In this document: positions 8,531-17,476 of the stretch, one piece after another
How the letters are laid out: every line of letters starts with the position of its first letter
Numbering within the stretch: position 1 is the stretch's first letter
Assembly (NCBI GenBank): GCA_020849725.1
Contig: JADLAZ010000013.1
Location: 26,447 to 90,446 of the forward strand
Reading direction: 5' to 3'
Length of the DNA stretch: 64,000 bases
From: Chloroflexota bacterium
GTDB taxonomy: Bacteria > Chloroflexota > Chloroflexia > Thermomicrobiales > JADLAZ01
The notes under the pieces: model-generated
What the model saw: the letters and a program-made list of their open reading frames with translations, nothing else
Database searches by the model: none
Told to the model about the DNA's origin: nothing
Program-made: the position numbers and the translations under genes

Positions 8531-9874
8531 TCAGGCATCCGGCTGGCGGTAGATCTCCAGGTCGGCGAAGCGGGCGGTGCTGCTGAAGAAGCGCAGCGGC
8601 ACGACGCCGATCGGCCCGTTGCGGTGCTTGGCGACGTGGATCTCGGCGATGCCCTTCTTGTCGGTCTCGGGTTGGTAGAGTTCCTCGCGGTAGATGAACA
8701 TGACGATATCAGCGTCCTGCTCGATGCTGCCACTTTCTCTCAGGTCCGAAAGTTTCGGGATGTGGTCGGTGCGCGCTTCGACGGCGCGCGACAACTGCGA
8801 CAGCGCCACGACCGGCACGTTCAGCTCGCGTGCCAGCGCCTTCAGCCCACGCGAGATCTCGGAGATCTCCTGCACCCGGTTGTCGGTGCGGCGGCCCTGC
8901 ATCAGTTGCAGATAGTCGATCACCAGCAGGTCCAGCCCCTGCTCGGCCGCCAGCCGGCGGGCGCGCGAGCGCAGGTCGGCGATCGATAGGCCGGCGGTGT
9001 CGTCGATGTAGATGCTCGCCTCGGCCAGCTTGCCGAAGGCGCGCGAGACGCGGTCCCACTCCTCGTCGTCGATGTAGCCCTGGCGCAGCCGGTGCGAGTC
9101 GACGCCAGTCTCCGTCGCCAGCAGGCGCTGCACCAGTTGCTCGGCCGACATCTCCAGCGAGTAGAGGCCGATCTTCTGGCCGAAACGCACGGCGGCGTTG
9201 TAGGCGAAGCCGAGGCTGAGGCTCGACTTGCCGACGCTCGGCCGGGCGGCGACGATGATCAGGTCCGACTTCTGCAGGCCGCCGGTCAGCTTGTCCAGGT
9301 CGCGGTAGCCGGTCGGCACGCCCAGCAGATCGCCCTTGTGCTGATGGACGAAGTCGATGCGCTCGAAGTAGCGCTCCAGCACCTCCGAGATCGGCTGGTA
9401 GTCATGAATGTCCAGCGACTGCGCGACCTCGAAGACGGCCTGCTCGGCGCGATCGAGGACGTGGTCGAGGTCGCTTGCCTCGTCGTAGCCGAGGGCGACG
9501 ACCTCGGTGCCGGCGGTGATCAGGCGGCGGCGGGTGGCGCGGTCGCTGACCACGCCAGCGTAGTACTCGGCGTGGACGGCGGTCGGCACGGCGTTCAGCA
9601 GTGCGATCAGCGCGCTGATGCCGCCGGCATCGTCGAGTTGGCCGCGCCGGGCCAGCTCGTCGGCGACGGTCATGTAGTCGGCCGGCGTGCGCCGGTTGTA
9701 CAGGTCGATGATCGCCTGGTAGACCTGGCCGTGCGTCGGCCGGTAGAAGTCGGCCGCCGTCAGCGTCGTGGCGACTCGGATGATGGCGTCGCGGTCGAGC
9801 AGCAGGCTGCCGAGCAGCGCCTGCTCGGCTTCGACATTCTGCGGCGGCAGCCGGTCCAGCGCGGCGCTGACCAT
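8531..9874 (-). CDS. dnaB: Replicative DNA helicase DnaB
   Basis: 447 residues, the usual length. The N-terminal helical domain begins RLPPQNVEAEQALLGSLLLD. The C-terminal RecA-like motor has Walker A ARPSVGKSS (about 210-218), the LYSLEMSAEQLVQRLL segment, LLVIDYLQLM (Walker B) and LSQLSRAVEAR. It unwinds DNA ahead of the replisome as a hexamer. No intein is present. The start is ATG at 9874 with GGGAGGAG 7 nt upstream; the longer reading to 10108 runs into the divergent VOC gene and is rejected. Downstream on the same strand are the DnaD-like and DnaI-like genes, and rplI lies upstream. Confidence 0.96.
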   Translation of the reverse strand: MVSAALDRLPPQNVEAEQALLGSLLLDRDAIIRVATTLTAADFYRPTHGQVYQAIIDLYNRRTPADYMTVADELARRGQLDDAGGISALIALLNAVPTAVHAEYYAGVVSDRATRRRLITAGTEVVALGYDEASDLDHVLDRAEQAVFEVAQSLDIHDYQPISEVLERYFERIDFVHQHKGDLLGVPTGYRDLDKLTGGLQKSDLIIVAARPSVGKSSLSLGFAYNAAVRFGQKIGLYSLEMSAEQLVQRLLATETGVDSHRLRQGYIDDEEWDRVSRAFGKLAEASIYIDDTAGLSIADLRSRARRLAAEQGLDLLVIDYLQLMQGRRTDNRVQEISEISRGLKALARELNVPVVALSQLSRAVEARTDHIPKLSDLRESGSIEQDADIVMFIYREELYQPETDKKGIAEIHVAKHRNGPIGVVPLRFFSSTARFADLEIYRQPDA

Positions 9875-10073
9875 CCAGGCTCCTCCCGGTGACAGGCGGC
9901 ATGCTCCGGATCGATGAACGCCGCTGCCGGCCGCCGGTTGTACAGACACGGGCACGCCCGGTGCGGCGCCACGCCCGGTCGGTCGTTGCATTGTCAACGT
10001 CAACGCGCGTGGTCGCCGCGCCGGTTCGCCCTGGCTGAATCCAGCGCGTGCAGCGCATCGCTCAGGAGACGAG

Positions 10074-10463
10074 ATGAGTGTGCCGAAGCCCGTCCAGCTT
10101 GGCCACATCGGCCAGATCGCTCAGCCGGTGACCGACCTCGACCGCGCCGTCGCCTTCTACCGCGACCAGCTCGGCCTGCGCTTCCTGTTCCAGGTGGCGC
10201 GGCTGGCCTTCTTCGACTGCGCCGGCACCCGGCTGATGCTGAGCCTGCCGGAAGCCGACGGCGCCCAGCCTCACGGCACGGCGCTCTACTTCACCGTGCC
10301 GGAGATCCAGGCCGCCTACGCCGGGCTGCGCGACGCTGGCGTGCCGTTCGTCGACGCGCCGCACGTCGTCGCCCGGCTCGGCGCGAACGACCTGTGGATG
10401 GCCTTCTTCACCGACCCGGACGGCAACGTGCTGGCGCTCATGAGCGAGGCGCCGGCCGCCTGA
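10074..10463 (+). CDS. VOC-superfamily (glyoxalase/dioxygenase fold) protein
   Basis: 129 residues, a single VOC domain with paired beta-alpha-beta-beta-beta modules. It begins QLGHIGQIAQPVTDLDRAVA, typical of glyoxalase I/bleomycin-resistance-type proteins. The C-terminal module ends FFTDPDGNVLALMSE. Candidate metal ligands are His11 and the Glu near the end. The substrate cannot be told from sequence. The start ATG at 10074 follows GGAGACG. It is the only plus-strand gene inside the minus-strand replication/ribosome block, divergent from dnaB and convergent with rplI (15-nt gap). Confidence 0.85.
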   Translation: MSVPKPVQLGHIGQIAQPVTDLDRAVAFYRDQLGLRFLFQVARLAFFDCAGTRLMLSLPEADGAQPHGTALYFTVPEIQAAYAGLRDAGVPFVDAPHVVARLGANDLWMAFFTDPDGNVLALMSEAPAA

Positions 10464-10478
10464 CCGGCGCGCGACCGC

Positions 10479-11003
10479 TCAGGCCTCGGCGGCGGTCGCC
10501 TCGGTGGCCTCGGGCGCCGCCGCCGCCAGCTCCTCGTCCTCCAGCTCGTCGGCGTTCTCGGCCACGATGGTGACCTTCACTGCCGGGTAGAGCCGGCCGA
10601 CGAGGTGGACCTGGACGGTGTACTCGCCGATGTGGCGCAGCGGCTCCGGCAGCACGACGCGGCGGCGGTCGATCTCCTCGCCTAACTGGCTGCTGAGCCG
10701 GTCGGCGATGTCGCCGGCGGTGATCGAACCGAACAGGCGGCCCTCGCGGCCGACGCGGGCGTAGAAGGTCAGCGCCTGGCCGTCGATGCGGCCGGCGAGG
10801 CCCTGCAGCGCGGCCTCTTCCTTAGCGATGCGCCGGTCAGCCGCCGCCTGGCGCTCGGCGGCCTGCTTCAGCGCCCCCGGCGTGGCTGGGATAGCCAGCT
10901 TCTTTGGGATTAGATAGTTCCGGGCGAAGCCGTCACGCACGGTATGGACCGTGCCGCCCACACCCAGATGCTCGACATCGGCAGTCAGAATCACCTTCAT
11001 CAT
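10479..11003 (-). CDS. rplI: 50S ribosomal protein L9
   Basis: 174 residues. It begins MMKVILTADVEHLGVGGTVH and continues VRDGFARNYLIPKKLAIPAT, the conserved L9 N-terminal RNA-binding domain. A helical linker (AAERQAAADRRIAKEE) and the C-terminal domain (FGSITAGDIADRL) follow. The C-terminus carries an acidic/Ala-rich tail of about 25 residues, longer than in typical 148-residue L9. The start is ATG at 11003; the next codon is also ATG, and GAGGGG lies upstream. A clear promoter is at 11128-11156. rplI next to dnaB is a common bacterial arrangement. Confidence 0.96.
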   Translation of the reverse strand: MMKVILTADVEHLGVGGTVHTVRDGFARNYLIPKKLAIPATPGALKQAAERQAAADRRIAKEEAALQGLAGRIDGQALTFYARVGREGRLFGSITAGDIADRLSSQLGEEIDRRRVVLPEPLRHIGEYTVQVHLVGRLYPAVKVTIVAENADELEDEELAAAAPEATEATAAEA

Positions 11004-11127
11004 CGTGCTCAGACCCCTCGGCGCCCGGCGAGCCGGCGCACCCGCTCCATCACCCGGACGGCCGCGCCACTCGCACCACCCGGCCATTCGAAAGGCGCCC
11101 GAACCACCGGCTCGCGCGCCCCTGCCG

Positions 11128-11156
11128 ATGATACAGGCTGTGCCGGTCAGGCGCAA
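11128..11156 (-). promoter_or_regulatory. rplI promoter
   Basis: Minus strand TTGCGC (11156-11151), 17-nt spacer, TATCAT (11133-11128). This gives a leader of about 120 nt before rplI. Confidence 0.65.
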
Positions 11157-11159
11157 GGC

Positions 11160-11758
11160 CAGGTGCGCGTGATGAGTGATGAGGACTGAGGAATGAGTGG
11201 GGTCCGGGGCGTCGATCTCACCTGAGCAACGGGCGTCGGCGCAGAGGATGGTTGGTAGGTCGCGCCGTTCACACCGTCCACCCTATCCACCCCAACGTGC
11301 TCATTCGCCACCACCAGCGTCTGCGTCAACTCCACCGCATCACGCACCCCACGACCCTATTCATCACTCATCACTCATCACTGGCCTCGCACCATGTCCC
11401 GATCAACTGCTCAACCCAGGCGGCGAGGCTCGTGCCGCCCGCCGTGCACAGGTAGGTCGCCTGGGCGCGCAGGCTCGTCGCTTCGCCGGTTGGTGCCGGA
11501 CGAATCCTGCCGCCAGGTTGGGCCGCGCCGACCTTCTCAGCTGCCGGCCGCGGCATCGGTCGGCGAAACGCCAAGCGATGCCGTCACAGCTGGTGTCGTC
11601 CGCCGTGCTGCCAGGCCACATGGCCCCTCGGTACCAACCGTGATGGCATGATGGTGTGATGCTCGCCCTCGAGCGTCGAGGCTGTCGCCGGTCTCCGACT
11701 CACCATCAGCCGAAGCCTCGATCTCCAGGGCTGCTCGCCGGGTCACGTTGTCATGCCA
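11160..11758. other. Gene-poor spacer with ATGAGTGATGAG-type inverted repeats
   Basis: About 600 bases with no convincing gene. The left part carries GTGATGAGTGATGAG at about 11169-11183. The inverted counterpart, a run of CATCACT units, lies at about 11360-11382. The same unit appears at 21870-21890 and 56535-56575. The rest (11390-11758) has short open frames on both strands with no recognisable protein or ribosome site. A 67-codon minus-strand frame at 11371-11574 could be a gene remnant but has no support. Confidence 0.5.
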
Positions 11759-13342
11759 TCACGGCGCGAGGTCGTAGCGGCGCGCGCGGATGCCAGACCA
11801 ATCCTGCTGCCAGGCGGGGGCGCCGCGCGCGGCGAGCAGGTCGGCCAGCGCCGGCGACTGCGCCGCGTGCGCTGCCGCTTCCACCAGCCAGACCCGGCGC
11901 GCGCCGGCGATCGCCTGCTCGGCCGTGCGGGTCTGGGCCGGCTCGTGGACGCCGACATCATCGCGCGGGAAGCCGCGCGTCGGCGCGAGCGGGCTGGTGT
12001 GGCGCACGTAGTATGCCCACGGAGATTCGAGATAGCCAGGACTGAAGACGACCACGTCGTCGGCCCGCACCAGTGGTTGCACCGTCGCCGCCATCGCCCG
12101 CCAGTCCTCCTTGGCTCGTACGTCGTCCTCGAGCTGGAACGAGACGACGTTCAGGCCGACCAGCACCGCCAGTCCGGCGGCGGTCAGCCAGCGCGGGCCG
12201 CGCGTGAGCGCCATCGCCACCAGCAGGTAGTAGGGCAGCGCGGCGACGATCAGGTTCTTGACGGTGAAGACGGACTGGCCCTCGCCCAGCACCAGCGACA
12301 GCAGCGGCAGCCGGACGTAGCGCTGGCTGATCAAGAACGCCAGCCCGATCGGCGCCAGCAGCAGGCACCACAGCAGCCAGTGCACCGCCCGCCGCTGGCG
12401 CAGGCTGATGACCAGCGCCGCCGCCAGCAGCACGACAATGACCAGCAGGTTCACCGGCCCGAGCGCCTGCAGCGGACTGACGACCACGGCCGGCTCGCCG
12501 GAGCCACGGAACCAGAACGGCAGGTTGCGACTGTTGAAGTCGGTCAGCACATTGATGGCCGTGCCGACTGTCGGCGCCGCGATCCAGGCGGCGATCTCCT
12601 TGCTGATGGCCAACTGGTGGCGCAGCGACGGCAGCCAGGGCGCGAACAGCAACACCATCGCCAGGTGGCTCAGCAGCCAGCCGCGCACTACCTGCCAGCG
12701 GCGAGTGACCAGGATGTAGCCCAGCAGGAACAGGTTCACCGCTGCCAGCACCCAGACGCTGCTGGTGCTGGTGTAGAGCAGCAGCGCGCCGCTGACCGCG
12801 ACGCCGGCCCACCACCAGCCGGGGCGACGGGTCGTCATTAGCGCTTGCCACAGGCAGCCGACTAGCGCCAGCGCCAGCAGCACGACCAGCGAGTACATGC
12901 GCGCCTCTTGCGCGTACCAGACGTGCAGCGGCGAGATCGCCAGGATGAAGGCGCCCGCCAGCCCGGCGCGGGCATCGATCAGCAGCCGCCCGACGAGGCC
13001 GAACGCCACCACCGCCGCGATGCCGACACTGGCCGACAGCAGGCGCAGCCAGAACTCAGAGTCGCCGCCCGCCAGCCAGCCGTGCAGCAGGACATAATAG
13101 AGCGGTGGATGGATGTCCTCGCGGCCGACGAAGGCCAGCAGCGCCGGCAGCGGTCGAGCGGCAGTAATGTAGCTGACACCCTCGTCGAGCCAGAACGATT
13201 GCGTGCCCAGCGCCACCAGCCGGATGACGGTCGCCAGCACGGCGATCAGGCCGAGCCAGACCGCGAAACTGCCCGTCAGCAGCCGCGCGCGTGCCACGGG
13301 GGCATCCCGCGGGGGGGTCATTGGCACGGGGCGAGCGTTCAT
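11759..13342 (-). CDS. GT-C membrane glycosyltransferase (ArnT/PMT-like)
   Basis: 527 residues, about a dozen predicted membrane helices and a periplasm-facing C-terminal domain of about 120 residues. It has the acidic loop motif of lipid-linked-sugar transferases, WLDEGVSY after the first helix, and a second loop DIHPPLYYVLLHGW. The family signature ISPLHVWYAQEARMYSL lies near residue 150. Such enzymes move a sugar from a polyprenyl-phosphate carrier to a glycan, lipid or protein outside the membrane. The start is ATG at 13342 with a GAGG-type site. It is the last gene of the glycan locus and shares the same architecture with 17477-19087 and 19084-20673, so these are paralogues. Confidence 0.88.
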   Translation of the reverse strand: MNARPVPMTPPRDAPVARARLLTGSFAVWLGLIAVLATVIRLVALGTQSFWLDEGVSYITAARPLPALLAFVGREDIHPPLYYVLLHGWLAGGDSEFWLRLLSASVGIAAVVAFGLVGRLLIDARAGLAGAFILAISPLHVWYAQEARMYSLVVLLALALVGCLWQALMTTRRPGWWWAGVAVSGALLLYTSTSSVWVLAAVNLFLLGYILVTRRWQVVRGWLLSHLAMVLLFAPWLPSLRHQLAISKEIAAWIAAPTVGTAINVLTDFNSRNLPFWFRGSGEPAVVVSPLQALGPVNLLVIVVLLAAALVISLRQRRAVHWLLWCLLLAPIGLAFLISQRYVRLPLLSLVLGEGQSVFTVKNLIVAALPYYLLVAMALTRGPRWLTAAGLAVLVGLNVVSFQLEDDVRAKEDWRAMAATVQPLVRADDVVVFSPGYLESPWAYYVRHTSPLAPTRGFPRDDVGVHEPAQTRTAEQAIAGARRVWLVEAAAHAAQSPALADLLAARGAPAWQQDWSGIRARRYDLAP

Positions 13343-13400
13343 GGGCGCCTCGATGCGCGGTGGCTCACCGGCCAGCGGGTGGCGAGCGTCTGGGGAGAAC

Positions 13401-15569
13401 TCATGGCTGGCGGTAGACCTCGATCTCGGCCAGGCTGCCGATGCGAGACTCGGTGTTCGGGTTGCGCAGCGACCACCGGAGGTAGCGGGCCGTGACGGCC
13501 ACATCGCGGGTGTTCCAGGTGTTGGAGATCTGGGTCGTGGCGTTGAGACCCAGCGTTGCAGTGGGGCCGCTGGCGACCAGCGGCGTCCAGGCGACGCCAT
13601 CGCTGGAGATCTCGACGTCATAGTCGTCCATGAAGGCGTTGGAGGCCACCAGCCAGCGCACCTGCCGCAGCGGCGTCGCCGCCGGCAGCGTCACGCGCAG
13701 CTCGGCGGTGGCTGGCGCGCCCCAGGCGCTGCCCCAACTGGTCCAGGTCTTGAGATCGACAGTCAATTCGCTGCCACTGCTGGGCGTGCCATTGGTGGTG
13801 GCCGATACCTGGCTGGCGCAGATCAGCAGGCGCGTCGGGTCGGCGTTGGCCGGCAGCGACGTGCAGCCGGTGGCCGGACCGGGCGTCGCCGTTGCCGTTG
13901 CTGGCCCCGATGTCGCCGTCGCTGGCGCGGTCGTCGGGGTGCGCGTCGGCGTGTTGGTGGCGACCGCCGTCGTGGGGGTGGCCGTCGCCGTGTTGGTCGG
14001 GGGGACCGCCGTCGGCGTGGTGGTGGCCGCGACAGTCGCGGTGCTGGTGGCCGGGGCCGTCGTCGGCGTGGTGGTGGCGACCGCTGTCGTGGGGGTGGCC
14101 GTCGCAGTGGCCCCGCCGGCGGCCGCGCCCAGCGCCCAGACCCAGCTCTCCGTCACGCCGGTTTGCGTGTTCGGGCCGGTGGTGGCGACGTAGAGGGTGC
14201 CATCCGCGCCCATCGCCAGGTTGGTGCCGAAGTAGAACGAGTCGCGCAGGCCGCTGACCAGGCCGTAGTCGCCCGAGCGCCACTTGCGCGTGCCATCCGG
14301 ATTGACGGCGTGGATGTTGCCGTCGCTGGTGTAGGCGTAGATCGTGCCGGCGGCGTCGATCAGCGGGTCGCTCTTGATGCCGTCGAAGTAGCCATCGCCA
14401 GCGCCGGTCGCGTACATCCAGCGCGGCTTCCAGTCGTCGTTGGCCGGCGTGGCCGGGTTGTCGCCGTTGTTCAGCGCGTACAGCAGGGCATTCGAAGCGC
14501 TGAAGTACACGGTCTTGCCGTCGGCGCTGACGGCCGGCCAGCGCTCCTTGCCGGTCTTGCTGGCGGTGGTGCTGTCGCAGAAGGGAACACCGGCGCCGCA
14601 GAGCGTGCTGCCCAGTCCGTAGCTCTTGACCGCGCGCGTCGTCAGGTTGACGCGAACAAACGTGGCGTCGCCGGTGAAGAAGAGATAGCTCTGACCGTCG
14701 ACGACGATCGGGCCAACCGGGCCGGCGCTCAAGATCGGCGTGACGATCGGCGCGGCCTTGACCGCCATGTCGCCGCTGGCGTTGTACGACAGTGGGTTGA
14801 GGCTGAAGATGCGGTCCTTCCAGCCGAAGTAGAGCGTGCCGTCGCCGTCGATGGCGAAGCCCTTCTCGCGCACGCTCTCCTTGTTGCCGGTGCCGTTCGT
14901 GTACCGATAGCGCAGCACCAGCGCGCCGTCGCTGGCGCGCAAGCCCTTGACATAGCCGTCAGGCGACATGATGAACACGACCGTGCCGAAGTCCGGATGT
15001 GGGTAGAGCGTCGGCGGCGCGTGCAGGAAGCCATGCGACTTCTGCCACTTTATCTGCAGTGTGTTGCCGTCGACTGCCCAGACGCAGCCACCCTCGTTGA
15101 CGAAGTAGAGCGTGTTGTCGGCGCCGATGGTCACGTCCTCGACCCAGGTCTCGCCGCTGGCGCACGGGATCACCTCGCCGTTCGGCCCGTGGCGCACCGA
15201 GAAGAGCGACGGCGCCACCAGCGCGCCATCGGTGGCGCGCAGGCGGTAGACGCCGGGCATGCCGGCCCCGACGTACAGGAAGCCATTCGCGCCGAGCATG
15301 GTGCTGCGCATAAACGCATTCTCATCCATCAGGCCCTCCTGACGGACGATCTGCGTGCGCCAGCGGGTGGCCGGCAGCGGCGGCCCGACCGCCTCGGCGC
15401 GGCCGGTGTGGCGGTGATCGGCGCCGATGGCTGGCCAGGTCGAGTCGGCCAGCAACTGGCTGGCATCGCCGAATGGCACGACCGCGGTTGCCACAAAGGG
15501 CAGGCCAACGGCGCTGAGGCCCACCAGGGTCAGCAGCAGGACGGTTAGAACGCGGGTGTGCCGGTGCAT
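13401..15569 (-). CDS. Secreted beta-propeller protein with Thr-rich linker and F5/8-type domain
   Basis: 722 residues. The signal peptide is HRHTRVLTVLLLTLVGLSAV, with a probable cut near residue 30. Residues 40-440 form PQQ-like propeller repeats, seen as DNTLYFVNEGGCVWAVDGN, DGTLYFGWKDRIFSLNP and AGTIYAYTSDGNIHAVNPDG. About 100 residues of Thr/Ala/Pro repeats (ATATPTTAVATTTPTTAPAT) then form an extended, possibly glycosylated linker. The last 140 residues resemble a coagulation-factor 5/8 C (discoidin) carbohydrate-binding domain (RYLRWSLRNPNTESRIGSLA). It lacks a visible cell-wall anchor or C-terminal helix. The start is ATG at 15569 with AGGAG. It lies between GT-C genes and may be an extracellular substrate or a glycan-binding component; that is inference. 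Confidence 0.85.
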   Translation of the reverse strand: MHRHTRVLTVLLLTLVGLSAVGLPFVATAVVPFGDASQLLADSTWPAIGADHRHTGRAEAVGPPLPATRWRTQIVRQEGLMDENAFMRSTMLGANGFLYVGAGMPGVYRLRATDGALVAPSLFSVRHGPNGEVIPCASGETWVEDVTIGADNTLYFVNEGGCVWAVDGNTLQIKWQKSHGFLHAPPTLYPHPDFGTVVFIMSPDGYVKGLRASDGALVLRYRYTNGTGNKESVREKGFAIDGDGTLYFGWKDRIFSLNPLSYNASGDMAVKAAPIVTPILSAGPVGPIVVDGQSYLFFTGDATFVRVNLTTRAVKSYGLGSTLCGAGVPFCDSTTASKTGKERWPAVSADGKTVYFSASNALLYALNNGDNPATPANDDWKPRWMYATGAGDGYFDGIKSDPLIDAAGTIYAYTSDGNIHAVNPDGTRKWRSGDYGLVSGLRDSFYFGTNLAMGADGTLYVATTGPNTQTGVTESWVWALGAAAGGATATATPTTAVATTTPTTAPATSTATVAATTTPTAVPPTNTATATPTTAVATNTPTRTPTTAPATATSGPATATATPGPATGCTSLPANADPTRLLICASQVSATTNGTPSSGSELTVDLKTWTSWGSAWGAPATAELRVTLPAATPLRQVRWLVASNAFMDDYDVEISSDGVAWTPLVASGPTATLGLNATTQISNTWNTRDVAVTARYLRWSLRNPNTESRIGSLAEIEVYRQP

Positions 15570-15715
15570 ACCGTGGTCGCTCCTGTCGGCGTGGCGCGGA
15601 TGACGCGGGTAGCGTGTCACCGGGGCATTGGACGTGCGGTCGGAAGCCGGCTCAGGTCAGACGGTCCTGGCCATCTCTGGATACGCAGATCCCCCTGGTG
15701 ACGTTTGCCGCGCGG

Positions 15716-17419
15716 TCATCGGTTGGGCCAGACGCACTCGTAGATGACCATCGTGTCAGCCGGCAGCAATGAGCGCCAGTTGCGCATCGTCGCCCTGGCC
15801 GTGTAGACCGGCCGGCAGAGGCGCGGGTCATCGGTGATGCCGGGGTACCAGTGCGGCCAGGAGACGAAGTAGCGCGGCATGCGTGCGCGCACGTACTCTT
15901 CCACGCCGGCCGTGCCGGCCCGCTTGATGTACGGCAGGATGCCTGGCTCGACCAGGCCGACGGTGTCGATCACGGTGCGGTCGGAGAAGAAGATGACCGC
16001 GCCGATGTCGTGCGTGGCGACGACGGCATCGGGCGGAGTGTGCTCGCGCAGCCAGCGTCCGACCGCTACGTTCGTCTCATCGATGCTGCGCACGTCACGC
16101 GCGTACTGGATCGACCACGAGTGTACCTCGCGCAGGCCGACGACGAGGGTGATGGCCACCAGCAGCGGCAGCACACCGACGCGGAGCAGGCGCCGGCCGC
16201 CGGCGCCGAGGGCGAGGTGCTGGCTGGGCACCAGCGCCGCGACCAGGGCCATGCCATGCACTGCCAGCAACGCCACCAGGGGCAGCAGGGGCATCAGGTA
16301 GCGCTCGTGGTGGCGCAGGTTCGGCGCGATGAAGGCGTCCAGCAGCGGCAGGCCCAGCACCCAGGCCAGCGGCAGCAAGCTGCGGCGCGCGCCGGGGCGG
16401 TCGCTCCATTGCGCCGCCACCACCGCCACCACGCCGATTGGCACGAAGCAGATCAGCAGGAAGTTGTCGCGCAGGAAGCTGGTGCCGACCTCGCGCAAGT
16501 AGTCGAAGTCGGGCAGCCAACTGGCCATGGACGGGGTCGAGCCGCCCTGCGACAGCGACTGGCCGGCGAAGGTGTTCGGCAGCAGGCTGCCGGCCGTCAG
16601 ATAGTTGAACAGCAACATCGGCGTCACGAACGCGGCGACGATGAGGACCTGCAGGCCGACGGCGCCCAGCCGCGCGCGGTGGAATGTCAGGTGGAGGCCG
16701 CGCGGGCGTGGCTCGTCCGTCGTGACGTCCACCCCGGCGCTGGCGCCGGCTGGCCGGCTGTCCAGCACGAGCAGTCGGTCGAGCAGCGTCAGCCCGATCA
16801 GCGCGAGCGCCTCCGGGCGGGTGATGGCGGCCACCGCCAGCACGACGGTCGGCAGGACCTGCTGCCAGCCGCCGGCGTCGCGGTAACGCAGGTGGAGCAC
16901 GATGCCCCAGATCGTGAGCGCGGCGAACAGCGTCGTCTCCATCCCGGACAGCGACGCCCAGATGAAGCGCCCATTGAGCGCAGCGAACACGGCCACCAGC
17001 AGCGCCAGGCCGCGTGCCGGCCGGATGTGCAGCGACAGCGCATACACGCCACCGAGCGCCGCCAGGTAGGCGGCGCCGCCAAGCACTTTGGCGGTCACCG
17101 GGAACTCGCCCGTGAGCCACCAGGCCGCCGCCAGCAGCAGCACCCAGAACGGGCTGGTCGTGCCTGGCGTGGCCACGCCAGGATTGAAGGACATGCCCAG
17201 GCCGCGCGCCAGGTTCTCGGCGAAGCGGAAGTGGATCCAGGCATCATCCAGCGGCGGGTGGATCGTGCCGGCGATCGTCAGTTGGCGATAGAGGTAGAGG
17301 CTCATCGCCGCCAGCCCCACCACGACGAAGATCACGATCGGCCAGACCGCGGTCAGGCGCAGCTGTGCTCGCCACGCCGCCGTCGGCAAGACCGATCGAG
17401 AACTCACCCGCGAACTCAT
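15716..17419 (-). CDS. GT-C membrane glycosyltransferase, arabinofuranosyltransferase-like
   Basis: 567 residues with about ten membrane helices. The first external loop carries HPPLDDAWIHFRFAENLARG then GMSFNPG, the DD-type loop of prenyl-phosphate-sugar transferases, resembling actinobacterial AftB-like proteins. Further on are the loops NGRFIWASLSGMETTLFAAL and NYLTAGSLLPNTFAGQSLSQ. The C-terminal 110 residues look extracytoplasmic (DAVVATHDIGAVIFFSDRTV). The start is ATG at 17419 with GGGAGG 7 nt upstream. It is a different subfamily from the three DEG/YAQE-type GT-C enzymes beside it. The donor and acceptor cannot be read from sequence. Confidence 0.85.
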   Translation of the reverse strand: MSSRVSSRSVLPTAAWRAQLRLTAVWPIVIFVVVGLAAMSLYLYRQLTIAGTIHPPLDDAWIHFRFAENLARGLGMSFNPGVATPGTTSPFWVLLLAAAWWLTGEFPVTAKVLGGAAYLAALGGVYALSLHIRPARGLALLVAVFAALNGRFIWASLSGMETTLFAALTIWGIVLHLRYRDAGGWQQVLPTVVLAVAAITRPEALALIGLTLLDRLLVLDSRPAGASAGVDVTTDEPRPRGLHLTFHRARLGAVGLQVLIVAAFVTPMLLFNYLTAGSLLPNTFAGQSLSQGGSTPSMASWLPDFDYLREVGTSFLRDNFLLICFVPIGVVAVVAAQWSDRPGARRSLLPLAWVLGLPLLDAFIAPNLRHHERYLMPLLPLVALLAVHGMALVAALVPSQHLALGAGGRRLLRVGVLPLLVAITLVVGLREVHSWSIQYARDVRSIDETNVAVGRWLREHTPPDAVVATHDIGAVIFFSDRTVIDTVGLVEPGILPYIKRAGTAGVEEYVRARMPRYFVSWPHWYPGITDDPRLCRPVYTARATMRNWRSLLPADTMVIYECVWPNR

Positions 17420-17476
17420 CGTTGCCTCCCAGAACCTCCCCGGCGCGGATGCGCGCCGGGGCGCCAGATCATCGCG

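Noticed and set aside
11197..11643. 148-codon plus-strand frame in the spacer
   Set aside because: Its sequence runs through the inverted repeats, with no ribosome site or known domain.
13203..15548. 781-codon plus-strand frame
   Set aside because: Antisense to the secreted propeller gene; Gly/Arg repeats mirror the Thr/Ala linker.
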